DNA of 33,570 bases, taken from Chryseobacterium contaminans. GTDB lineage: Bacteria; Bacteroidota; Bacteroidia; Flavobacteriales; Weeksellaceae. The number at the start of each line of letters is the position of its first letter. Position 1 is the stretch's first letter. Below are positions 1-8,019 of the stretch, one piece after another. Under the pieces are notes generated by a model. That model did not search any database. It was not told the DNA's origin and was given only the letters and a program-made list of their open reading frames with translations. The translations under genes were made by a program, and so were the position numbers. The stretch covers positions 1 through 33,570 of the forward strand of contig NZ_MAYF01000257.1 in assembly GCF_001684955.1 (NCBI RefSeq). The letters run 5' to 3'.

Positions 1-169
1 CCTTAGATTTTCAAAGACTTTTGTAGTTCAGGAAACATCTAATAACTTCAAAATACTTCCTGTAAGATGATCTTTACTTTCCCCTCAGCCGGTTTTTTAT
101 ATTTCAATATAGTAAGCCCGTAAACAGCTCTAATTTACATATAAAAATCGACATATCATTGTTTCTTAA
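1..169. other. Intergenic edge, no gene seen
   Basis: This AT-rich stretch lies downstream of the adaptor gene. I see no convincing open reading frame, hairpin terminator or RNA gene in it. Confidence 0.4.
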
Positions 170-1399
170 TTAATGTTCGTGTTCTCCTGAATTCACTAAT
201 TTGGCATTCACAAAGAAGGCGGATTTCACTACAATTTTAGCGTTATCCGGAATATTCCCTACAGGCGTAATGGCCGTATAGCCCATATCTGAAGTTCCTT
301 TCACCACTTCTACTTTTTCAAAATTCAATGTTTTAGGATGAGGTTTTCCTTTTTCATCATGCTCTTCTTCTACTTTTTTATCGGTTTGAATAAAGACATA
401 GAACTTTCCGTCTGCCTCTACTATGGCTTCAGTAGGAACAGCAGGAGTAACACTTTTATCAAGACTTACGATCCCGGTGATATTCATTCCATCAATCAAT
501 CCTGCTTTATTTCCGATTACTTCGCAGTGCATTGAGATCGTTTTACTTTCATTTTCAAAAGAAGATCCTATGCTGTAAATTTTAGCATCATATTCTGTTT
601 CCGGATTATTGGTCAGTTTGAAATGAACAATCTGCCCCACTCTCATCTTTGGAAGGTCTTTTTCAAATACCTGAAGATCCAGGTGAATAGAACCGTTATC
701 AATTACAGTGGCTACAGGAGACGAAATATCCACATAGCTTCCTATCTGAGCGGTAATACTGCTGATGGTTCCACTAATCGGAGCTGTAATCACCAATCCG
801 GATCTCATATTTCCATTGTTGACATTTCCGGGATTGATTCCCATCATCTGAAGCTGTTTTAGGAGGGATGCTCTTTTGGTTCTTAATGTTTTCAGCTCTG
901 CATCCGCACTTTGAAGATTCTTCTTAGCTCCTGCATCATTATCAAAAAGCTCTCTTTGTCTTCTGAATTCCTGCTCTGCATAGGTAATTCTACTGTTAGT
1001 TGTTAAATAATCTTCCTGAAGCTGTATGTATTCCGGATTGGCAATGGTTGCAATCACCTGGCCTTTTTTCACAATGCTTCCTACCTGGATATTGATTGTT
1101 TTGATAATTCCTCCGTACAAAGAAGTGATGGTTGCTTTATTGCTGTTCGGTACACTCAAAAGACCATTAGCTTTGATGGTGGAAGTAAGTTCTTTCATTT
1201 CTACGGTTCCTAAAGTCACTCCTACCGATTTCATTTGCTCTTCCGTTAAAGACGCGATAGTTTGAGGCTCTTCTTCATGGGCCTGTTCCTTCTGTTCTGT
1301 TTTTTCGGGAGCTTTTTCTTCTGCAGCTTCTTTTTTCCCGCAGCTTACAGCCAACAGAGAAATGAATACAAGGGCTATGATATTATATTTGAGTTTCAT
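170..1399 (-). CDS. RND efflux periplasmic adaptor lipoprotein (CzcB/CusB-like)
   Basis: This is the periplasmic adaptor (membrane fusion) subunit that links the inner-membrane RND pump to the outer-membrane channel. The chosen start gives a short lipoprotein signal peptide with lipobox LAVSC and Cys20 as the lipidation site, followed by a Lys/Glu-rich linker. Two half-motifs of the barrel-sandwich (lipoyl-like) domain, around residues 89-121 and 200-230, flank a helical hairpin rich in Glu, Gln and Arg, and a beta-barrel region follows. A charged, His-containing loop (EEEHDEKGKPHPK) and a C-terminal EHEH may touch metal. A longer reading starts at 1444, one base after the pump stop codon, which suggests translational coupling; it would put 15 extra residues before the signal peptide, so I prefer 1399. 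Family is clear; the metal is not. Confidence 0.88.
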   Translation of the reverse strand: MKLKYNIIALVFISLLAVSCGKKEAAEEKAPEKTEQKEQAHEEEPQTIASLTEEQMKSVGVTLGTVEMKELTSTIKANGLLSVPNSNKATITSLYGGIIKTINIQVGSIVKKGQVIATIANPEYIQLQEDYLTTNSRITYAEQEFRRQRELFDNDAGAKKNLQSADAELKTLRTKRASLLKQLQMMGINPGNVNNGNMRSGLVITAPISGTISSITAQIGSYVDISSPVATVIDNGSIHLDLQVFEKDLPKMRVGQIVHFKLTNNPETEYDAKIYSIGSSFENESKTISMHCEVIGNKAGLIDGMNITGIVSLDKSVTPAVPTEAIVEADGKFYVFIQTDKKVEEEHDEKGKPHPKTLNFEKVEVVKGTSDMGYTAITPVGNIPDNAKIVVKSAFFVNAKLVNSGEHEH

Positions 1400-1445
1400 A
1401 TTTGAATTTTTATCTATACTAAGGTCGTTTGAAATCGACTTCATA

Positions 1446-4400
1446 TTATTTATTAATGATTGAGTTAATAGTGACTACAGCCTGGTTCACCTGTTGGATG
1501 GATTCCAGATATTTCAACTGAATATTGGTTGCAGTTTGTAGGGCAAAAAGATATTCCACATAGGAAATTTCACCTGTTTTATATCCTAACTGAGCTGCTT
1601 TTACAATTTTCTCCGCATTGGGCAGTGCCTGATTGGTATAATAATCATACTGCTGTATATCCTGCTGATATTGATTAAAAGCGTTTTCCAACTGTGCTGT
1701 AAGCTGTTTTTTTTGCATCCTTGCATTGGTTTCCGCTACCTGTTTATCATATTCCAGTGCCTGCATTCTTGCTTTTGTAGCACCAAAAGTCAAGGGAATA
1801 GATACACCAACGGTAGCTGATTGAAAACGTTTTCCGGAATCATAAAAATTCTCCTGACCATTGATGGTATGAAAACCGATCAGTGACTGATTGGTATATC
1901 CTAAACTAAAATCCGGTAATCCTGTGGCTTTTTCAACCTTTTTATTCTTCTCCGCAATTTCCATTTCGTGATAAAAGGCCTTAACCGTAGGATTATTGGC
2001 AACAACACTGCTATCCAAAACATTCTCAGCCTTCAAAGGTTGATAATTGGTATTGAATGGCACTTCCAGATTTTCAGACGTATTTAAAAGTGTTTTTAAA
2101 TTTTTATAGGCATTATTCAGATATACTTCATTCTGTCTCAATAGCAGATCTATTTCTCCTTTTTGAGTTTCTGCTGTATTGATCTCAATCTTTTTGATGT
2201 CTCCTGCTTTAAATCTTACGGTTGCAATCCTGATAAATTCGTCATAAAAGCCAGCCAGATCGGTCAGTTTTTCTTTGTTATACTGAAGATATTCAATCTG
2301 GTAGTAATAGGTTCGGACGTCTTTAACCAATTCATTGGCGGTGATCTCCTTATCAATCTGTTTGCTTTTAATGGTTTCATTAATAAGCTCCTTTCTTGCT
2401 TTAAATAAGGTTGGAAAGGGAATACTTTGTGAAATAGCAAACGACTGGTCAAACTTTGGGCTATTGTATTGTCCTAATTGTGCATCAAAGCTTAATTTGG
2501 GAAGTTCTTTAACTGTAGGTCTCAAAGCTTCGGCTGATTTTATGCTTAAATCCTTTGACTGCAGGGTTAAATTATTATCCATTGCCATTTGAACTGCCTC
2601 TTCCACAGATATTGGTCTGGATTGAGCTTTAAACGTCTGTCCAAGCATCATTAATCCGAAAACAAGAACAATGGTGAATGACTGCATATTGTTATTCTTT
2701 CTTTTCAAAATCTTTGTATTAAAAATAATATACAACATTGGGAGAACGAATAATGTAAGGAATGTAGCGGTTACCAGGCCTCCGATAACTACGGTTGCCA
2801 AAGGCTTCTGTACTTCCGCTCCTGCTCCTGTAGAAATAGCCATTGGTAAAAATCCTAATGAAGCTACTGTGGCTGTCATCAGAACGGGTCTTAATCTGGT
2901 TTTAGTTCCTTCAAAAACTCGTTTTAAAATATCAGTTTCTCCCTCTTTTTCAAGCTGATTAAAAGTCCCTATCAATACAATTCCGTTAAGTACTGCAACC
3001 CCAAACAAGGCAATAAATCCGATTCCGGCACTGATACTGAATGGCATATCTCTCACCAAAAGAGCAAAGATACCTCCGATAGCACTCATTGGAATGGCCG
3101 TAAAGATTAAAGTAGCCTGTTTGAATGATTTAAATGTGAAATACAGCAACATGAAAATAAGCAGTAAGGATACAGGAACAGCGATCATCAGACGTTTACT
3201 GGCTTCCTGAAGGTTTTCAAACTGTCCGCCATAGGTAAAATAGTACCCGGATGGCAATTTCACTTTATCAAGCTTGGCCTGAATGTCCTTTACCACACTT
3301 TCCACATCTCTTCCTTTAACGTTAAAACCTATTACGATCCTACGTTTTCCCTGTTCACGGCTGATCTGTGCCGGACCAAGCTTATAACTCACATTCGCAA
3401 CCTGTGATAATGGAATCTGAGCTCCTGTGGCAGAGGTTATCATCAGGTTATTTACATCTGAAATATCGGTTCTGTGAAGACTGTCCAAACGAACAACCAG
3501 GTCAAAGCGTCTTTCATTTTCAAAAACCTGACCGGCAGCCTTTCCTGCAAAAGCAGTACTTACCGCATTGTTGACATCTTCTATATTTAATCCGTAATTG
3601 GCAATTCTTGTTCTGTCATACTGTACGTTGATTTGTGGAAGTCCACTAACCCTTTCAATCTGAGGAGCTGTAGCACCATCAACGGTTTGAATGATCTTTC
3701 CTACTTTATCAGCATACACCGCCAATGAATCCAGGTTTTCACCAAAGATCTTCACCGCAACATCCTGTCTGATCCCCGTCATCAGTTCATTAAAACGCAT
3801 TTGGATAGGCTGGTTTTTCTCAAAGAACACTCCTGGGATGGTTTCCAACTTTTCACTGATCTCATCAGCAAGTTCATTGTAGGATTTTTTAGTTTTCCAT
3901 TCACTTTGTGGCTTTAGCACTACGATCATATCGGTAGCTTCCGGTGGCATCGGGTCTGTAGGAACTTCGGCAGATCCGGTTTTCCCGACTACCATTTTCA
4001 CCTCATCAAATTGTTTGATAATTCTGGAAGCCTGCATGGAAGTTTCTATACTCTGGCTGAGTGAACTTCCCTGTGGTAATATACAGTGGAAGGCGAAATC
4101 TCCTTCCTGCAATTGAGGAATAAATTCACCACCCATATTTTTAAAAACGAAAGCTGCAATCAGAAAGACAGCTACCGTTGCTGAAACAATAATATATTTT
4201 ACTTTGATGGCTTTCTGTAATAATGGCTGATAAATCTTCTGCAGATAGTTCATCATTTTATCTGAGAAAGTTTCTTTGTGAGATATTTTCTTGGATAAGA
4301 ATAAAGCACTCATCATCGGAATATAAGTCAAGGAAAGAATTAATGCTCCAAGAATGGCAAATCCAACTGTTTTCGCCATTGGGGTAAACATTTTCCCTTC

Positions 4401-5807
4401 TACTCCCGCCAAAGTAAGGATCGGAATGTATACAATCAGGATGATAATTTCCCCAAAAGCAGCGCTGCTTCTGATTTTTGATGCGGAAAGGAATACTTCT
4501 TCATCCATTTCAGACTGCGTTAATGTCCGCATTGATTTCCTTACTCCCAAATGGTGCAGGGTTGCTTCTACAATAATTACGGCTCCATCTACAATTAGTC
4601 CGAAGTCTATCGCTCCAAGGCTCATCAGGTTGGCACTTACCCCAAAGACATTCATCATTCCCAAAGCAAATAACAGGGATAACGGAATGGCTGACGCTAC
4701 AATTAGCCCTGCTCTAAGGTTTCCAAGGAAAACCACAAGAACGAAAATAACGATCAAAGCACCTTCAATCAGGTTTTTTTCAACGGTACTAATGGCTCTT
4801 CCTACTAAATCTGTCCTATCCAGGAAAGGTTCTATCACCACATCATCCGGTAAAGATTTCTGAATGGTAGGAATTTTTGCTTTAATATTATTGACAACTT
4901 CATTACTGTTAGCTCCTTTAAGCATCATCACTACTCCACCTACCGCGTCTACTTTTCCGTCATAGGTTAATGCTCCATAACGAACAGCGCTTCCTAAACG
5001 AACGTCAGCAACATCTTTGATGAAGATCGGAACACTTCCTGTCTCATTTTTAACGGCAATATTTTTAATATCTTCAAGTGAAGTTACCAATCCGATTCCA
5101 CGGATGAAGTAAGCGTTGGGTTTCTTGTCAATATAAGCACCTCCTGTATTTTGATTGTTTTTTTCAAGAGCTGTAAAGATTTCGGTAATGCTTGTTCCCA
5201 TGGCTTTTAGTCTGTTAGGATCAATGGCCACTTCGTATTGCTTTAATTCACCTCCAAAACTGTTGATCTCAGCTACTCCCGGAGTTCCGTTGAGCTGTCT
5301 GCGAACGATCCAGTCCTGCATGGTTCTAAGTTCTTTAGCATTGTATTTCTTTTCACTTCCTTTTTTAGGATGAAGAATATATTGATATACTTCTCCAAGT
5401 CCCGTACTTACTGGAGCCAATTCGGGAGTTCCAACACCTTTGGGAATTTCTTCCACCGCATTTTTTAGCTGTTCATTAATAAGCTGTCTGGCAAAGTAGA
5501 TGTCAACATTTTCTTTGAAAACGACTGTAATAACAGAAAGTCCGAATCTTGAAATACTTCTTGTTTCCTGAATATCCGGAACATTCGCTATACTTTGCTC
5601 AATGGGAAAGGTTACCAATTGTTCAACCTCCTGCCCTGCCAATGTAGGACATGCCGTAATGATCTGAACCTGATTATTGGTAATATCCGGCACGGCATCT
5701 ATGGGTAATCTGGTGGCACTCCAAGTTCCCCATATGACCAATAGCAGCGTCATAATACCAATAACAACCTTGTTCTTGATACTGAATTTTATGATTTTAT
5801 CTAACAC
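1446..5807 (-). CDS. Heavy-metal RND pump fused to a TolC/CusC-like outer-membrane factor
   Basis: The 1453-residue product joins two proteins. Residues 1-1040 are a full CzcA/CusA-type proton-driven RND transporter: the TM4 motif DFGLIVDGAVIIVEA carries Asp401, Asp407 and Glu414, and TDPMPPEATD and QPIQMRFNELMTG are HME-RND signatures. The TDPMPP form looks more like CzcA (Co/Zn/Cd) than CusA, but the metal is not settled. Residues 1041-1453 are an outer-membrane factor with two repeats of long amphipathic helices. This part begins with Met1041 and a signal-peptide-like stretch ending KAQ|S, so it may be released by cleavage or made from an internal start. The adaptor gene follows after one base, and a DUF6660-type gene lies upstream, giving a complete tripartite efflux locus. 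The fused form is also familiar from other Bacteroidota genomes. Confidence 0.93.
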   Translation of the reverse strand: MLDKIIKFSIKNKVVIGIMTLLLVIWGTWSATRLPIDAVPDITNNQVQIITACPTLAGQEVEQLVTFPIEQSIANVPDIQETRSISRFGLSVITVVFKENVDIYFARQLINEQLKNAVEEIPKGVGTPELAPVSTGLGEVYQYILHPKKGSEKKYNAKELRTMQDWIVRRQLNGTPGVAEINSFGGELKQYEVAIDPNRLKAMGTSITEIFTALEKNNQNTGGAYIDKKPNAYFIRGIGLVTSLEDIKNIAVKNETGSVPIFIKDVADVRLGSAVRYGALTYDGKVDAVGGVVMMLKGANSNEVVNNIKAKIPTIQKSLPDDVVIEPFLDRTDLVGRAISTVEKNLIEGALIVIFVLVVFLGNLRAGLIVASAIPLSLLFALGMMNVFGVSANLMSLGAIDFGLIVDGAVIIVEATLHHLGVRKSMRTLTQSEMDEEVFLSASKIRSSAAFGEIIILIVYIPILTLAGVEGKMFTPMAKTVGFAILGALILSLTYIPMMSALFLSKKISHKETFSDKMMNYLQKIYQPLLQKAIKVKYIIVSATVAVFLIAAFVFKNMGGEFIPQLQEGDFAFHCILPQGSSLSQSIETSMQASRIIKQFDEVKMVVGKTGSAEVPTDPMPPEATDMIVVLKPQSEWKTKKSYNELADEISEKLETIPGVFFEKNQPIQMRFNELMTGIRQDVAVKIFGENLDSLAVYADKVGKIIQTVDGATAPQIERVSGLPQINVQYDRTRIANYGLNIEDVNNAVSTAFAGKAAGQVFENERRFDLVVRLDSLHRTDISDVNNLMITSATGAQIPLSQVANVSYKLGPAQISREQGKRRIVIGFNVKGRDVESVVKDIQAKLDKVKLPSGYYFTYGGQFENLQEASKRLMIAVPVSLLLIFMLLYFTFKSFKQATLIFTAIPMSAIGGIFALLVRDMPFSISAGIGFIALFGVAVLNGIVLIGTFNQLEKEGETDILKRVFEGTKTRLRPVLMTATVASLGFLPMAISTGAGAEVQKPLATVVIGGLVTATFLTLFVLPMLYIIFNTKILKRKNNNMQSFTIVLVFGLMMLGQTFKAQSRPISVEEAVQMAMDNNLTLQSKDLSIKSAEALRPTVKELPKLSFDAQLGQYNSPKFDQSFAISQSIPFPTLFKARKELINETIKSKQIDKEITANELVKDVRTYYYQIEYLQYNKEKLTDLAGFYDEFIRIATVRFKAGDIKKIEINTAETQKGEIDLLLRQNEVYLNNAYKNLKTLLNTSENLEVPFNTNYQPLKAENVLDSSVVANNPTVKAFYHEMEIAEKNKKVEKATGLPDFSLGYTNQSLIGFHTINGQENFYDSGKRFQSATVGVSIPLTFGATKARMQALEYDKQVAETNARMQKKQLTAQLENAFNQYQQDIQQYDYYTNQALPNAEKIVKAAQLGYKTGEISYVEYLFALQTATNIQLKYLESIQQVNQAVVTINSIINK

Positions 5808-5860
5808 GATTTTTATTTAATTTTATTGAAAATACAGGCATACAGCATAGAATACTGCAG

Positions 5861-5868
5861 CAAAAATA
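5861..5868 (-). promoter_or_regulatory. Possible -7 element of the efflux pump gene
   Basis: On the minus strand this reads TATTTTTG, matching the Bacteroidota -7 consensus TAnnTTTG. It would give a leader of roughly 45 nt before the pump start. No TTG lies at the usual 19-20 nt spacing, so the call is weak, and transcription from the DUF6660 promoter is an alternative. Confidence 0.3.
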
Positions 5869-5911
5869 TCCTGAAAACCTCTGCAATGGTATTGCAAAGT
5901 TTCAAGTAGGT

Positions 5912-5932
5912 TTAGAAAGCATAACTTTCTAA
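5912..5932 (-). other. Perfect 8-bp hairpin between DUF6660 gene and pump
   Basis: TTAGAAAG and CTTTCTAA pair around a 5-nt loop, 13 bases after the DUF6660 stop codon. A second small palindrome (GCAAT/ATTGC) lies at 5883-5895. Neither has a U-run, so they look more like mRNA-processing or attenuation structures than classical terminators. Confidence 0.35.
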
Positions 5933-5944
5933 CAATCAATACAA

Positions 5945-6268
5945 TTAAATTTTAGGAGGCTGCCATATAGGATCGTATACCTGATAGGCAAAGTCGCTTT
6001 TATGAAATAAGATCTTTTTCGAGAAATAACCAGGAATCTGCTCAGGAATTTCCAATAGAGGATCCATTTTAAATGCAGAAACCGTCATCTGGCAACAGCT
6101 GCAGGCACACAATGGAGAACAGATATCGCCTTTGTCTGTAGAATGATTCTCAGAAATACTTAAAGAAATTCTTTTGTTTCCTGAATTTAATGGATGAGAC
6201 ACATCTTCACATGGCATCAATGATAACGCCATGAAATAAATTGCCAATATCCATCTTAACAGGTTCAT
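5945..6268 (-). CDS. Small Cys-rich secreted protein, DUF6660-like
   Basis: A 107-residue protein with a hydrophobic N-terminus (about residues 4-18) followed by Cys20, and a Cys cluster CSPLCACSCCQ at residues 50-60 (Cys50, 54, 56, 58, 59), plus His25 and His42. Length, the N-terminal PCED and the Cys cluster match my recollection of the DUF6660 family, which tends to sit beside CzcA/CusA loci in Bacteroidota. A periplasmic or membrane-attached metal-binding or sensing role is an inference from the cysteines and the context. It lies 137 bases upstream of the pump on the same strand. A strong -7 element sits only 5 bases before the ATG, so the mRNA may be almost leaderless. Confidence 0.75.
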   Translation of the reverse strand: MNLLRWILAIYFMALSLMPCEDVSHPLNSGNKRISLSISENHSTDKGDICSPLCACSCCQMTVSAFKMDPLLEIPEQIPGYFSKKILFHKSDFAYQVYDPIWQPPKI

Positions 6269-6273
6269 TGCTA

Positions 6274-6281
6274 CAAAGGTA
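6274..6281 (-). promoter_or_regulatory. -7 promoter element of the DUF6660-like gene
   Basis: The minus strand reads TACCTTTG, a strong match to TAnnTTTG. It ends 5 bases before the ATG at 6268, so transcription should start at or just before the start codon. A weak TTTC stands in for TTTG about 21 nt upstream. Confidence 0.5.
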
Positions 6282-6504
6282 AAGTTTTTTTCTAAAATGG
6301 GTGAAACTTCAGACAGGTGACAAAAATCAAGTTTTTTTCATACTTATAATCTTTCCCAAAATCATATTTATCACTCTACTGTTATTTATTTCCAAAAAAA
6401 TGCCATACTTTTTATTGTATCCATTAATATAATCAACAAAACAATAAATCAACCTAAAATACCGATTTATAAATAGTTAATCATATTTTCCAATTGGGAT
6501 TTAT
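6282..6504. other. AT-rich gap between divergent promoters
   Basis: This stretch lies between the minus-strand promoter of the DUF6660-like gene and the plus-strand promoter of the FkbM cluster. It has many A and T runs and short repeats of CAAT/ATTT type. I see no gene or clear operator in it. Confidence 0.4.
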
Positions 6505-6512
6505 TACCTTTG
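6505..6512 (+). promoter_or_regulatory. -7 promoter element before the FkbM cluster
   Basis: TACCTTTG matches the Bacteroidota -7 consensus TAnnTTTG. The -33 element is degenerate. The predicted transcript would begin near 6518 and carry a leader of about 190 nt containing two very short ORFs before the methyltransferase start. Confidence 0.45.
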
Positions 6513-6538
6513 CAAAAAATTAAATAACTATTATTAAA

Positions 6539-6610
6539 GTGAAAAAACAATTCACACCTTCTCAGAAATATTTCCTTTTTTCAAATTCAAAAAACCACTT
6601 TATTTACTAA
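6539..6610 (+). other. Very short GTG-initiated leader ORF
   Basis: GTG followed by 22 codons (KKQFTPSQKYFLF and on) and TAA. It begins just after the predicted transcription start. It has no recognisable family and no clear ribosome-binding site. It could be a leader peptide or chance. Confidence 0.15.
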
Positions 6611-6614
6611 TATT

Positions 6615-6701
6615 ATGAAACGAACACTGCTAGTTTGCAGCACTACTACATCCAAAATTTTTGCGCAAAACTTAACTTTTATTATCAATCTGAACCATTA
6701 A
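6615..6701 (+). CDS. 28-residue signal-peptide-like ORF, possible gene remnant
   Basis: The peptide starts MKRTLLVCSTTTSKIFAQN, with a positive N-terminus and an Ala-X cleavage-like end (FAQ|N), then stops after nine more residues. This is how many flavobacterial secreted proteins begin, so it may be the 5' end of a lost secreted-protein gene or a short leader peptide. It ends 10 bases before the methyltransferase ATG, close enough for translational coupling. The hydrophobic core is weak (STTTS), so a working signal peptide is uncertain. Confidence 0.25.
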   Translation: MKRTLLVCSTTTSKIFAQNLTFIINLNH

Positions 6702-6711
6702 CATCTAAATT

Positions 6712-7536
6712 ATGCTTATCAGTAGACTAGGTACAATCCTTTCTAAACTTATCTTTTGCTTTAAGATTAACTCTTCTTTTTCTCAAACATTTCTTTTCAT
6801 AAAAAACTCTAAAAAATACTCATCAAAATTTAAAAAAAATATTTTTTTAGGAAAAGAAAACAATGATATTGTAACATATAATTTTATTTTATCACAAAAA
6901 AATGTCCCTGTTCACATAAGGACTTATTCAGGTGATTTTGATATATTTTATGAAGTTTTTTGGAAAAAAACATATCATATACCAACAGATCTTTTTTTAT
7001 CTGATCCTCAAATTATAATGGACTTAGGGGCCAACGTAGGTTTAACATCTGTATTTTTTGCATTACAATATCCAAAAGCAAAAATATATGCTTTAGAGGC
7101 AGAAGCAGAAAATTATGAAAGTCTTAAAAAAAATGTTTCATTTTCCAATAATATCATTTCTGAACACGCTGCTATTGACACTAAAGATGGAGTTGTATTT
7201 CTTTCCTCCCCTGATTTATCATATAACTTTAAAATTTCAGATCAAATAGAAGAAAACAGCAATTCGGTAAAAGCATACAGTATGCAGACTTACATGAATG
7301 GACTTGAAATAGATCATATTGATCTGTTAAAAATAGATATTGAAGGTTTGGAACAACTTCTTTTAAAGAATAATAATACATGGCTTAAAAATGTGGATAA
7401 TATTATTATAGAACTACATGATCCCTATACTATAGATCAGCTAAGAAATGATTTACTACCTTTTAAATTTAAAGTCTTTGCTCCTGATTCTTTTAAAGGA
7501 CTAAAAATGATTTATGCAACAAAAAATAATATTTAA
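6712..7536 (+). CDS. FkbM-family SAM-dependent methyltransferase
   Basis: A 274-residue protein with the FkbM core: SAM-binding DLGANVGLTS (residues 104-113), the acidic end of strand 2 in YALEAE (126-131), and the family signature DLLKIDIEGLE (204-214), followed by IELHD (233-237). Residues 1-95 are a variable N-terminal region rich in Lys, Phe and Ser. FkbM enzymes methylate hydroxyl groups of natural products, glycans or lipids; the substrate here is unknown. Base use is far more AT-rich than in neighbouring operons, with AAA and TTT codons dominating, and no glycan gene cluster surrounds it. Both points suggest acquisition by transfer. It is followed 12 bases later by another short signal-peptide-like ORF. 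Confidence 0.85.
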   Translation: MLISRLGTILSKLIFCFKINSSFSQTFLFIKNSKKYSSKFKKNIFLGKENNDIVTYNFILSQKNVPVHIRTYSGDFDIFYEVFWKKTYHIPTDLFLSDPQIIMDLGANVGLTSVFFALQYPKAKIYALEAEAENYESLKKNVSFSNNIISEHAAIDTKDGVVFLSSPDLSYNFKISDQIEENSNSVKAYSMQTYMNGLEIDHIDLLKIDIEGLEQLLLKNNNTWLKNVDNIIIELHDPYTIDQLRNDLLPFKFKVFAPDSFKGLKMIYATKNNI

Positions 7537-7548
7537 AAATATATAATT

Positions 7549-7620
7549 ATGAGAAAAAGTTTAATGACTGCAAGTTTTTTATTATCATTAACTATTTATG
7601 GACAGTCATGGAATTTATAA
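7549..7620 (+). CDS. 23-residue signal-peptide-only ORF, likely truncated gene
   Basis: The peptide MRKSLMTASFLLSLTIYGQ is a textbook Bacteroidota signal peptide (basic start, hydrophobic core, YGQ cleavage end), then SWNL and a stop. There is almost no mature protein. It most likely marks the 5' end of a secreted-protein gene whose body was lost by deletion or nonsense mutation. Its last codons overlap the upstream ATG of the next gene at 7608. Confidence 0.35.
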   Translation: MRKSLMTASFLLSLTIYGQSWNL

Positions 7621-7628
7621 TATACTCA

Positions 7629-7966
7629 ATGGAAAATAATAAAACCGAATTAAAAAAAGCCGATATTAAAAGACTTATTGAGGTTTTAATTAATGAGTTA
7701 GATAAATTAAATGATTCAGCTTCTTTTGATTTTGACAGTGACTTATATTGGAATATTACTGATGATGAATTATATAACCCACACAAGGATCCTGCAGAAT
7801 TGACAATGGGGAGCTTAGTTGAGGATTGGGAATTTTACAAAATGTTTTAGATGGAAAGCGAGAGATGATAGACTATGATTTATCTAAACTCTCATCTCTT
7901 CTAAGATTTCTAGGAAAAAGTATGATTATTAAAAAAGCTCAGGATACGAGTAATTTTAAACAGTAA
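7629..7966 (+). pseudogene. Small acidic protein gene split by a frameshift
   Basis: The first frame encodes MENNKTELKKADIKRLIEV onward, an acidic helical protein with DLYWNITDDELYNP and LTMGSLVEDWE, and ends at 7850. In the next frame the sequence continues with LQNVLDGKREMIDYDLSKL, then SSLLRFLGKSMI, to a stop at 7966. Adding a single T to the four-T run at 7833-7836 joins them as EDWEFLQNVLDGK, giving one protein of about 112 residues. I conclude a real frameshift mutation or a sequencing error in a short homopolymer. An earlier ATG at 7608 is possible. The layout (YWNI, ELYNP, DWE, YDL..LSS.LR.LG) recalls small proteins that I associate loosely with immunity genes, but I cannot name a family. 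Confidence 0.55.
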
Positions 7967-7975
7967 AAATAATTA

Positions 7976-8006
7976 TAAAAACAAAACCGTTGCTTTTTAG
8001 CAATGG
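7976..8006 (-). terminator. Second terminator downstream of SusC/SusD pair A
   Basis: On the minus strand CCATTGCT pairs with AGCAACGG (one mismatch), loop AAA, followed by TTTTGTTTTT. It lies just beyond the stronger hairpin at 8026-8042 and backs it up against read-through into the converging FkbM cluster. Confidence 0.55.
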
Positions 8007-8019
8007 CACTTTGTTAATC

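Noticed and set aside
4354..4863. A 169-codon plus-strand open frame inside the RND pump gene
   Set aside because: It is antisense to a highly conserved transmembrane part of the pump; the translation is low in complexity with many Thr, Ile and Lys and has no family resemblance.
1446..5807. The pump-channel fusion as an assembly error joining two genes
   Set aside because: The frame is open across the junction with sensible sequence on both sides, and the same fused layout is familiar from other Bacteroidota genomes.
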